A stretch of 64,000 bases of DNA, taken from the NCBI RefSeq assembly GCF_900167445.1, contig NZ_FUZT01000001.1:31094-95093 (forward strand), in the 5' to 3' direction. Each line of letters begins with the position of its first letter. The stretch's first letter is position 1. This DNA comes from Maledivibacter halophilus. Lineage in GTDB: Bacteria > Bacillota > Clostridia > Peptostreptococcales > Caminicellaceae. Of this stretch, positions 56,334-63,857 are shown in pieces. The position numbers and the translations under genes were made by a program. The notes under the pieces are model-generated. The model saw only the letters and a list, made by a program, of their open reading frames with translations. It was not told where the DNA came from and made no database searches.

Positions 56334-57032
56334 TCAAATTTCAAGCAAATAATTGTTTAATGAGCTCATATTTTTTATTACAATAAAACCGTCTTGTTTA
56401 TCGATTATTCCCTCGGATGTAAGCTTGAGCATTATGTTGGAAACTGATACCCTTGATAGGCCTGTTATGTTTGCCATTTCTTGATGTGTAAATTTAATTT
56501 TTAGTTTGTGGTAACCTTCTGGGGTTTGGGAGCTATACTGTTTTACAAGATTTCCTAGAGCAGAACATACTCTGTAGTTGGAATCGTTAAAATAAAGCTG
56601 TTTTATTTGGGTTGTTATTAGCCTTATTTTTTTTGCCATCATTTTAAGTATATTGAGAGAAAATTCATAATTGGTATTAAGTTCTTCTATAAATCGGGTT
56701 TTTGGTATATTATAGAGGATTGAATAGGTAGCGGCGGTTGCACTGCACATATTTGGAAGCAAGTCTATAGGAGAAATTTCTCCTAAAAATGTACCTGCTT
56801 CTGCAACAAATAAGCTGTAAATTTCTCCATTTATTCCGTAAATATCAAGCCTTACCCTTCCTTTTTTAACCAGATAGACATAATCTGGATCATCATATTG
56901 ATTATATATTATTTCATTCTTGTTGTAAGCCTTTGGAGTATAGCCTTTTGTTATACAGGTCCAGTCAATATAACTCATTTCTATCCATGGTGAATTATTA
57001 AGAGCATTCATTTTTTCTTTCTTGTTAACCAT
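56334..57032 (-). CDS. Crp/Fnr-family regulator
   Basis: A cyclic-nucleotide-binding-type beta barrel (about residues 25-125, with YLVKKGRVRLDIYGINGE and EAGTFLGEIS) is followed by a dimer helix and a winged helix-turn-helix (about 155-230; FTHQEMANITGLSRVSVSNIM). There is no cysteine set for an Fnr-type Fe-S cluster, so the effector is a small molecule or unknown. ATG at 57032 is taken; a GTG 15 bases upstream sits in the GGGGTGA ribosome site. It is divergent from the microcompartment operon, and the intergenic TGTAA-N6-TTACA palindrome is the obvious target. Confidence 0.92.
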   Translation of the reverse strand: MVNKKEKMNALNNSPWIEMSYIDWTCITKGYTPKAYNKNEIIYNQYDDPDYVYLVKKGRVRLDIYGINGEIYSLFVAEAGTFLGEISPIDLLPNMCSATAATYSILYNIPKTRFIEELNTNYEFSLNILKMMAKKIRLITTQIKQLYFNDSNYRVCSALGNLVKQYSSQTPEGYHKLKIKFTHQEMANITGLSRVSVSNIMLKLTSEGIIDKQDGFIVIKNMSSLNNYLLEI

Positions 57033-57091
57033 ATTAATTATAATCACCCCACAATTAAAAAATATAACATAGTATGAATATTCAATATATT

Positions 57092-57134
57092 TGTAAAATG
57101 ATTTACAGATTTATTATACCATAACTGCTATAAT
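57092..57134 (+). promoter_or_regulatory. Crp-type operator and promoter of the microcompartment operon
   Basis: TGTAAAATGATTTACA (57092-57107) is a perfect palindrome of the TGTGA-N6-TCACA class. TATAAT lies at 57129-57134 with no good -35. With a start near 57141 the operator centre falls at -41.5, the class-II activation position. Confidence 0.75.
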
Positions 57135-57197
57135 TTTTAGCAAGAAGTTAGACTTTTTCAACTATCATACTTATTTAATAGAGGAGGAAAAGAAACG

Positions 57198-57473
57198 ATG
57201 GATTCATATGGTTTTATTGAAACAATAGGTTTTGTAGGTAGTGTTGAAGCGGCTGATGCCATGGTAAAAACAGCAAATATTCAAGTAGTAGGGAAATTTG
57301 AAATCGGTGGAGGCTATGTTACTGTTATTATCAAAGGAGATGTGGGGGCAGTAAAAGCTGCAGTTGATGCTGGTATAGAAGCAGCTCAAAAAGTTGGAGA
57401 GCTTATTTCAGCCCATGTAATTCCAAGACCCAGTCAGGAATTGATGGAGATGTTTATACCATCAGCGGAATAA
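57198..57473 (+). CDS. Microcompartment shell protein BMC-H (first)
   Basis: This is a 91-aa single-domain BMC protein that forms the hexameric tiles of the shell. [20 protein letters not shown] at the start, the pore-side segment [23 protein letters not shown] and the end HVIPRPSQEL are characteristic. GAGGAGG precedes ATG. It is the first gene of the operon, 63 bases after the TATAAT box. Confidence 0.97.
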   Translation: MDSYGFIETIGFVGSVEAADAMVKTANIQVVGKFEIGGGYVTVIIKGDVGAVKAAVDAGIEAAQKVGELISAHVIPRPSQELMEMFIPSAE

Positions 57474-57513
57474 TTAATAGTAGCTAAAAGTCATTAGAAA
57501 GGAGTCATATGAG

Positions 57514-58947
57514 GTGAGAAAATTTTATACGGCACAGGATGTAGCTTCTTGTGCTTCTAAAGGTGAGAGTGTAATTGCAATAAATAGAGAAGATGTTGTT
57601 ACTTCTGTTGCAAAAGAAGCAGCAGCAAAAGAAGGAATTAAGTTTGTTTATAAAGATGAAACTTCACAGACAAATATAGGTAATTCATCCCTTGTACAAC
57701 AGTATACACCAAAGTCTACTTTAGTAAATACAACTTACAAAATAGAAACACCAAACTATGAGCAGGTTAAGACACTTCCTTATAATGGATTAATCACTGA
57801 AGCAGAAGTTGATAAGTGGAGAGAAGAATTCCCAATTCTAAAAAATGTAGCTCATCTGGGCAACTGTTCACAAAGTGCACAGTCAAAGAGGGTTTTGGAT
57901 GGCATAAACAGATATCTGGAAAATTGGGGCGGTATAGGAATGGATTGGGATTCATGGTGTCAAGAGGTTGATGAGGCCAAGGCTGAATTTGCCAAGCTGA
58001 TAAATGCTGATCCTGAGGAGATTGCAGTGGCTTCTTCAGTTTCGGATTTAGTAAGCTCAATTGCAAATTCCCTTGATTATACAGGGAAAAGAAAAAAAGT
58101 TGTTATTACAGATGCTGAATTCCCAACTGTTGCCTATATTTGGCTTGCAAATCAAAGGTATGGAGCAAAGGTTGATTTTGTTTCTGTAAATGAAAATCAT
58201 CAAATAGATATAAGTGAATATGAAAGATATATTGATGAAAATACATTATTAACATCTATAACACAGGTTTATTATTTAAATGGTTTCAAACAGGATATTT
58301 CGAGGATTGCTGAAATAGCCCATAGTAAAGGCTCACTTATTTTGGTGGATGCTTACCAGAGTTTAGGAACAGATCCAGTCGATGTTAAGGCAATGAATAT
58401 TGATATATTGGTTTCAGGCTGTCTGAAATATTTATTTGGTATCCCAGGTATTGCATTTATGTATGTAAATAAGAAGCTTGTTCAAGATTTAAAGCCTTCT
58501 GTAACAGGCTGGTTTTCCCAGACAAACCCATTCCTATTCCAAACAAGATATCTGGACTGGGCCAACAAGGCAAGTCGTTTTGATACAGGAACACCTCCCG
58601 TGCTCAATGCTTATGCCTGTAAAGCAGGTCTTGAAATTATAAATGAGGTAGGAGATAGAAGAATTAAGGATAGAATTGATATGCTTAGTGCCCATGCATT
58701 AAAGGGGGTTATTGCAAGAGGACTTACAACATGGAGTCCCTTTGATGTAAGTATGAAGGGTGGTACAACAGCTATTCAATGTGGACATAAAGTAGATTCC
58801 CATACTATGGAAGGGCTTTTACGGAAAAGGAATATTATCGGTTCAGGTCGTGGAGATGTGATTAGAATAGCTCCTCATTTTTACACAAAACCTGATGAAA
58901 TTGACTATGCTTTAGATTCTATTAAGGATATTTTAGAGGGAAGGTAG
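57514..58947 (+). CDS. Class-V PLP enzyme (aminotransferase/lyase fold) with microcompartment-type N-terminal domain
   Basis: Residues 1-45 (RKFYTAQDVASCASKGESV, then IAINREDVVTSVAKEAAAKE) form a small domain resembling the N-terminal TAEDV segments I recall from microcompartment proteins. A linker (46-95) leads to a fold-type-I PLP domain (about 100-475). ILVDAYQSLGTDPVD supplies the cofactor-ring Asp, and SGCLKYLFG (Lys about 305) is the Schiff-base site. The closest subgroups by eye are class-V aminotransferases, kynureninases and cysteine desulfurases; the reaction is undetermined. The start is GTG, 9 bases after AAGGAG. Confidence 0.85.
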   Translation: MRKFYTAQDVASCASKGESVIAINREDVVTSVAKEAAAKEGIKFVYKDETSQTNIGNSSLVQQYTPKSTLVNTTYKIETPNYEQVKTLPYNGLITEAEVDKWREEFPILKNVAHLGNCSQSAQSKRVLDGINRYLENWGGIGMDWDSWCQEVDEAKAEFAKLINADPEEIAVASSVSDLVSSIANSLDYTGKRKKVVITDAEFPTVAYIWLANQRYGAKVDFVSVNENHQIDISEYERYIDENTLLTSITQVYYLNGFKQDISRIAEIAHSKGSLILVDAYQSLGTDPVDVKAMNIDILVSGCLKYLFGIPGIAFMYVNKKLVQDLKPSVTGWFSQTNPFLFQTRYLDWANKASRFDTGTPPVLNAYACKAGLEIINEVGDRRIKDRIDMLSAHALKGVIARGLTTWSPFDVSMKGGTTAIQCGHKVDSHTMEGLLRKRNIIGSGRGDVIRIAPHFYTKPDEIDYALDSIKDILEGR

Positions 58948-58955
58948 ATACTCTT

Positions 58956-59240
58956 ATGTATATCTGTAAAGTTCAGGGTAAATGTGTTTCAACCATTAAA
59001 AACAAAGCCTTAATGGGTTGTAGTCTAGTGACTACACAGAGATTAAATGAGTCTGGAAATCCTACAGGGGAAATTATGGTTGCCGTTGATACCATAGGCT
59101 GCAGTGTAGGGGAAATTGTTCTTGTAACAGCAGGCTCCAGTGCTAGATGTGCTTTAGGTCACACCAATTCACCTGCGGATTCAGCAATTATAGGGATTGT
59201 TGATACATGCGATTTAAATCAGATAAAGGGAGGAAAATAA
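58956..59240 (+). CDS. Microcompartment vertex protein BMC-P (EutN/CcmL family)
   Basis: This 94-aa pentamer-forming protein closes shell vertices. [41 protein letters not shown] and [12 protein letters not shown] are the family landmarks. It begins 8 bases after the PLP enzyme stop, with GGAAGGTAG upstream. Its stop is 2 bases before the next shell gene. Confidence 0.96.
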   Translation: MYICKVQGKCVSTIKNKALMGCSLVTTQRLNESGNPTGEIMVAVDTIGCSVGEIVLVTAGSSARCALGHTNSPADSAIIGIVDTCDLNQIKGGK

Positions 59241-59242
59241 AA

Positions 59243-59506
59243 ATGAAATCAAAGGGATTTATTGAAACTAAAGGCTTGGTTGCAGCTATTGAGGCAGCAG
59301 ATGCAATGGTTAAAGCAGCTAATATTGAAATAGTAGGAAAGAAATTAGTAGGTGGCGGATTTGTAACAGTCATTATTGAGGGGGATGTTGGAGCAGTCAA
59401 GGCAGCCGTTGATGCTGGTACAGATGCAGCTAAGAAGGTTGGAGAGCTTGTAAGTGTCCATGTAATAGCAAGACCAAATGAAGAAACAGAAAATCTTCTA
59501 AAATAA
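59243..59506 (+). CDS. Microcompartment shell protein BMC-H (second)
   Basis: An 87-aa hexameric shell protein very similar to the one at 57198: [43 protein letters not shown] and the end [12 protein letters not shown] at 59243 is chosen because GGGAGGA lies 8 bases upstream; an earlier in-frame ATG would overlap the BMC-P gene and lacks a site. Two BMC-H paralogues allow mixed facets or different pores. Confidence 0.96.
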   Translation: MKSKGFIETKGLVAAIEAADAMVKAANIEIVGKKLVGGGFVTVIIEGDVGAVKAAVDAGTDAAKKVGELVSVHVIARPNEETENLLK

Positions 59507-59549
59507 GTCTTTAAGGTATGACTACCGAACTATAGGAGAGGATTAGCCT

Positions 59550-60173
59550 ATGAGAGAAAATTTAGATATTAGGACCTTTATAATTGTAGATAATATGCAG
59601 CCACAATACGCTGCTATTACTGGTACAGTTGCTAGGGGAGATATACCTTTGGCTGGTATGAGTGAATTGTATATAGAACTGGCTCCTGGAAGTGGAGTCT
59701 ATAATCTCCTTGATGCAGCATTGAAGCAAACAAATGCAAAGCCTGGCTTTCAGATGGTTGAAAGAGAATATGGAGAAATAGAGCTCCATTCCTATTCCCA
59801 TGAGGACATAAAGCAGGCAGGGCAGGTGATTCTTGATGTCTGTGGATTTGATATAAAGGATAGAATGAAGCCAAAAGTGGTATCACAGCAGATTATTTCT
59901 AATATAGATCCTTATCAGGCCCAGTTAGTTAACCGTGACGGACGTTTAGGCTCGATACTTGTTCCCGGTGAAAGCCTTTTTATAATGGAGGTTGAACCTG
60001 CAGCATATATTTCAATTGCAGTAAATGAAGCGGAAAAGAATGCTCAGATTAAGATAATTACCTTTGATCCCGTGGGCCGTTTTGGGAGGATGTATATTTC
60101 TGGAAAAGAGGCTGAGGTAAGGTCTGCAAGAGATGCTGCGCTTGCTGCAATAGAAAATGTAGAAGGAAGGTAA
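59550..60173 (+). CDS. Microcompartment trimeric shell protein BMC-T
   Basis: Two BMC domains in 207 aa (about residues 5-95 and 105-205). The order of secondary structure, starting RTFIIVDNMQPQYAAITGTV and ending GKEAEVRSARDAALAAIENV, looks like the circularly permuted tandem type. BMC-T pseudohexamers often carry the larger or gated pores, or sites for redox cofactors. No cysteine cluster for an Fe-S site is apparent. GGAGAGGA precedes ATG; the hydantoinase gene starts 6 bases after its stop. Confidence 0.92.
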   Translation: MRENLDIRTFIIVDNMQPQYAAITGTVARGDIPLAGMSELYIELAPGSGVYNLLDAALKQTNAKPGFQMVEREYGEIELHSYSHEDIKQAGQVILDVCGFDIKDRMKPKVVSQQIISNIDPYQAQLVNRDGRLGSILVPGESLFIMEVEPAAYISIAVNEAEKNAQIKIITFDPVGRFGRMYISGKEAEVRSARDAALAAIENVEGR

Positions 60174-60179
60174 TAATCT

Positions 60180-61766
60180 ATGGAACGGGATATTTTTTCA
60201 TCATATATAAAAAGCCAGATAAGTAGTGATAGAAGGGAAGAAGAAAAAGCATATTCTTCAGAGCAGATATCCTGGGAAGAGGACAGAGAATCCTTAAATA
60301 TTTTAAGAGAGATCAGTTCAAAATTAGACAAGCTTGACAAATTTACCCTATCACAGCCTGTAGCGGGAACTTCTATAGCTTTTCCCCAGAGCCAGACTAT
60401 GATTCAAAACCCATCTAATATAGACATTGCAATTATTAATGGCATTGTTGTATTGCCAGACAATGGAATTTTTAATATGAATGTTTATATCAAGGATGGA
60501 AAAATTCATTCCATCGGGAGAAATGATTCGATAAAAGCAGCAAAAACTATAGATGCAACAGGAAAGTATGTAATACCTGGAATAATAGATCCCCATGTTC
60601 ATCTTGGACTTTTTGCTCCCCTTAAAACAGAGCTTGTAACAGAAACGAAGTCAGCACTTATGGGTGGAGTCACAACAATAGGCTGCTATTTTGGGGGACC
60701 ACAGTCACACTTTACATCCTTTCCTCAAATAATGGAAGATGCAAAAAGACTTTCCTATATAGATATTATTCCGCATCTTGTTATTGCAAATGATGAGCAA
60801 AAAAGTGAAATTCAGGATTATATACAGCATCTTGGTATAACATCTTTTAAGATTTATATGAATGGTATTCCAGGACTTATACCAGATGTTGATGATGGAT
60901 TTATACTTGATGTTCTTGAGGAAATAAAAAAGAGTAATAAGGATTGTATACTGTGTTCCCATGCAGAAAATCGATATATTGTGAGGCGCGCAAGTGCAAG
61001 AATAAGGGCAGAAAAGGGTGAAAATGCAACTGTTTTAGATTTTACAGATACACATCCTGACATGGCTGAAGAGGAAGCAGTAATGAGACTTTCATATTTA
61101 GCTGAAAAAAGTAGAGTTCCTGTTTATTTTGTACACATGTCATCGAAGGCGGCTATAGAAAGATTAAGAAATATTAAACCTAAAAACAAATATGTTCATG
61201 TTGAGACAACAAGCCCCTATCTTTCAATCACAAAGCAGGGTATTAAAGGAAATGAATTCAAAATGGAACCTCCCTTTAGAGATGTGGAGGATATGGAGGA
61301 GCTGTGGAAGGCTGTAGAAGATGGTATTGTTGATACAATAGGAACAGACAATGTAACTCAGACAAGAAAAGAAAAAAATAATGATGGACCTATGTGGGAA
61401 GCTATTGCTGGTTATCCTGCACTGGAGACCCATCTTACGTCGGTGCTTACTGAAGGTGTTGTAAAAAGAGGAATACCTATTGAAAAAATCATTAGTCATA
61501 TGACAAAAAAACCTGCGGAAATCTTCGGAGTATATCCAAAGAAGGGAACAATACTTCCAAGAAGCGATGCAGATGTGGTAATAGTTGATATAAATACTGC
61601 TAAGGAGGTTAGAGCTCATCAATTGAACTCACGCTCAGATTTCTCAATTTTTGAGGGAAGAAGATTACAGGGATGGCCTGTTACAACGATTAAAAATGGT
61701 GAAATAGTTGTTGAAAATGGTGTATTTGTTGCAAATCATTCCACAGGAAAATGTCTTAGCAGATAA
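60180..61766 (+). CDS. Dihydropyrimidinase/hydantoinase-family amidohydrolase with N-terminal extension
   Basis: Residues 1-80 are an extra region: an amphipathic start (MERDIFSSYIKSQIS), a charged helix (about 35-53) and a flexible S/Q-rich linker. The catalytic domain (about 82-520) has all metal ligands of cyclic amidases: HVH (139/141), the carboxylatable Lys in TSFKIYM (about 224), His in CSHAEN and YFVHMSS, and Asp in GTDN. The family opens hydantoins, dihydropyrimidines or allantoin; the true substrate is unknown. The extension is a candidate encapsulation signal. It is the probable signature enzyme of this compartment. Confidence 0.88.
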   Translation: MERDIFSSYIKSQISSDRREEEKAYSSEQISWEEDRESLNILREISSKLDKLDKFTLSQPVAGTSIAFPQSQTMIQNPSNIDIAIINGIVVLPDNGIFNMNVYIKDGKIHSIGRNDSIKAAKTIDATGKYVIPGIIDPHVHLGLFAPLKTELVTETKSALMGGVTTIGCYFGGPQSHFTSFPQIMEDAKRLSYIDIIPHLVIANDEQKSEIQDYIQHLGITSFKIYMNGIPGLIPDVDDGFILDVLEEIKKSNKDCILCSHAENRYIVRRASARIRAEKGENATVLDFTDTHPDMAEEEAVMRLSYLAEKSRVPVYFVHMSSKAAIERLRNIKPKNKYVHVETTSPYLSITKQGIKGNEFKMEPPFRDVEDMEELWKAVEDGIVDTIGTDNVTQTRKEKNNDGPMWEAIAGYPALETHLTSVLTEGVVKRGIPIEKIISHMTKKPAEIFGVYPKKGTILPRSDADVVIVDINTAKEVRAHQLNSRSDFSIFEGRRLQGWPVTTIKNGEIVVENGVFVANHSTGKCLSR

Positions 61767-61840
61767 AGCTTGAAGGGATTAGTATTATACTGTAAAAAAT
61801 CCCGTGATGATCTAAGAGATTATTTAAGGAGGTAAGGATT

Positions 61841-62380
61841 TTGAAAGAAATAAGAATACACGGCAGGGGCGGAATGGGTTCTGTTAAAGCCGCTGAAGTA
61901 TTGGTATATGCATCTGTTATGGACGGCAAGTATGGAAATTCTATTCCTTTTTTCGGGTTTGAAAGGCAGGGTGCTCCCGTTACTGCTTTTGTAAGGATTA
62001 GCTCTAATCCTATCAGACCTAAAAATAGAGTTTATAATCCGGATATAGTAATTGTTCTTGATCCTACTATCATGAATGCCGTTGATGTTTTTGAAGGAAT
62101 TAAGGAGAATGGTACTTTGGTAATAAATACGACTTGTAAACCCGAGAACTTAAAATTACCTAAAAACGTTAAAGGAGTGGCATTTCTTAATGCTACAGAA
62201 ATAGCTCTTGAAACCATTGGAAAAGCCATTACGAATACAGTTATGTTAGGGGCTTTCTGTAAGGCAACAGACCTTGTTTCAATTGATAAAATTGCTGAAA
62301 AGGTTGAAGAATTTTGGGGTTCTAAGAATAGAGAGGCTTTGTACAGGGGCTATGAAGATGTTCAAGTTATAGAATTTTAG
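61841..62380 (+). CDS. porC: 2-oxoacid:ferredoxin oxidoreductase gamma subunit (Por type)
   Basis: The glycine-rich IRIHGRGGMGSVKAAEVL start and FFGFERQGAPVTAF are typical of PorC/VorC gamma subunits; length 179 aa. The start is TTG, 8 bases after AAGGAGG. A 74-base gap follows the hydantoinase gene and contains a weak GGGATT/AATCCC hairpin, so this may be the same transcript at reduced level. It is the first of a gamma-delta-alpha-beta set, a different order from the VOR operon at 14 kb. Confidence 0.92.
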   Translation: MKEIRIHGRGGMGSVKAAEVLVYASVMDGKYGNSIPFFGFERQGAPVTAFVRISSNPIRPKNRVYNPDIVIVLDPTIMNAVDVFEGIKENGTLVINTTCKPENLKLPKNVKGVAFLNATEIALETIGKAITNTVMLGAFCKATDLVSIDKIAEKVEEFWGSKNREALYRGYEDVQVIEF

Positions 62381-62396
62381 TTAAGGGGAGAATAAA

Positions 62397-62663
62397 ATGA
62401 AATTTAAGAGTAAATATATTGCTCCCATTGGAGCAGATGGAATTCATGTTTTAAACACAGGAGACTGGAGAACACAAAGGCCTGTTATAGATCATGAGAA
62501 ATGTATAAAATGCGGTATATGTTTTTTATATTGTCCTGTTAACTCAATTAATAAAATTGAAGGAGAATTTGTAATTTCATATGATTATTGTAAGGGCTGT
62601 GGTATCTGTGCACATGAATGTCCTAAAAAAGCAATTAATATGGCAGTCGAGGAGGGAAAATGA
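62397..62663 (+). CDS. porD: 2-oxoacid:ferredoxin oxidoreductase delta subunit (2x[4Fe-4S])
   Basis: This 88-aa protein has two CxxCxxCxxxCP motifs (CIKCGICFLYCP and CKGCGICAHECP) and the N-terminal GDWRTQRPVIDHEKC typical of PorD. It carries electrons to ferredoxin. Its TGA overlaps the ATG of the alpha gene by 4 bases. GGGGAG lies upstream of ATG. Confidence 0.94.
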   Translation: MKFKSKYIAPIGADGIHVLNTGDWRTQRPVIDHEKCIKCGICFLYCPVNSINKIEGEFVISYDYCKGCGICAHECPKKAINMAVEEGK

Positions 62664-63838
62664 TGCAGAAATTTGATGTTTTAAATGGCAATAAGGCTGC
62701 TGCCATTGGTGCTGCCCTTGCAAGACCCAATGTTATTGCAGCTTATCCTATAACGCCACAAACACCTGTTGTTGAGTATTTAACAGAATTTGCGGCAAAT
62801 GATGAAATCGATGCAGCTATGAGTGAGGTTGAATCAGAGCTTTCAGCTATGAGTATTGTTACAGGGGCATCCCTTGCAGGCTCAAGAACATTTACTGCCA
62901 CTGCTTCTCAAGGACTTTCTTTAATGTATGAGCCATACTTCAGAGCTTCTACATTAAGACTTCCTATCGTTATGGCAGTAGTTAATAGAGAAATGATTTC
63001 TCCTCAAAGTGTTTGGGGTGGACAGCAAGATTCTATGAGTGTAAGAGATGCAGGCTGGATGCAGATTTATGCTGAAGATAATCAGGAAATTCTTGATCTT
63101 ATTGTTCAGGCATTTAAAATTGCCGAGGATAAAAGAGTTCTTCTTCCAATCAATATATGCTATGATGGCTTTTATCTTTCACACATGACTGAAAAGGTTT
63201 TCATTCCAGAGCAGGAAAAGGTTGATAATTTCTTGGGAACATATAAACCTGATCATATTTTACTTGATCCTAAAAGACCAATGGCTGTTGATCCTCTTAC
63301 AAATGGAGATCTTTTAATGGAATATAGATATAAACATTTGAAGGGACAGCAGGCAGCCCTTGATGTTATAGAAGAAGTTGATAGAGACTATGGTCAATTA
63401 TTCGGAAGAACATATGGGGGAGCTATTGAAGAATATAAAATAGATGATGCTGAATATGCTTTGGTAACAACTGGTTCAATGACAGGTGCAGCTAAAGAGG
63501 CTGTTGATCTTAAGAGGGCAGAGGGCATAAGAATTGGTCTTATAAAAATGAGAATGATAAGACCATTTCCTAAGGATAGAGTTTGTAAAGCATTATCTAA
63601 AGTTAAATCATTTGGAGTCGTTGACAGGAACGTATCCTTTGGATGGGATACAGGTATTGTCTATCAAGAGGTTAAATCAGCTCTTTATGAGGGAGATAAT
63701 TATGTTCCTTCCGTTCCTATTGTTGGAGGACTAGGAGGAGAAGATATCACAATTAATATGATGATGGATTCAATAGATGCCATTGTTAAGGCAGCGGAAG
63801 AAAGAATAAGTAGTGGAACTATTTGGATGATGGTATAG
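62660..63838 (+). CDS. porA: 2-oxoacid:ferredoxin oxidoreductase alpha subunit (Por type)
   Basis: A 392-aa alpha subunit: NGNKAAAIGAALARPNVIAA, YPITPQTPVVEYLTEF, EVESELSAMSIVTGASLAG and WGGQQDSMSVRDAGW match pyruvate-type (PorA) rather than Vor/Kor-type alpha subunits. With beta it oxidises a 2-oxoacid to acyl-CoA and CO2. Whether the substrate is pyruvate or a less common oxoacid made inside the compartment is not decidable here. Translationally coupled to porD. Confidence 0.92.
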   Translation: MMQKFDVLNGNKAAAIGAALARPNVIAAYPITPQTPVVEYLTEFAANDEIDAAMSEVESELSAMSIVTGASLAGSRTFTATASQGLSLMYEPYFRASTLRLPIVMAVVNREMISPQSVWGGQQDSMSVRDAGWMQIYAEDNQEILDLIVQAFKIAEDKRVLLPINICYDGFYLSHMTEKVFIPEQEKVDNFLGTYKPDHILLDPKRPMAVDPLTNGDLLMEYRYKHLKGQQAALDVIEEVDRDYGQLFGRTYGGAIEEYKIDDAEYALVTTGSMTGAAKEAVDLKRAEGIRIGLIKMRMIRPFPKDRVCKALSKVKSFGVVDRNVSFGWDTGIVYQEVKSALYEGDNYVPSVPIVGGLGGEDITINMMMDSIDAIVKAAEERISSGTIWMMV

Positions 63839-63857
63839 AAGGGTAGGTGGAGAAGAT

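Noticed and set aside
61767..61840. GGGATT...AATCCC hairpin as a terminator between hydantoinase and porC
   Set aside because: Six-base stem with a long loop and no T tract; too weak to split the operon.
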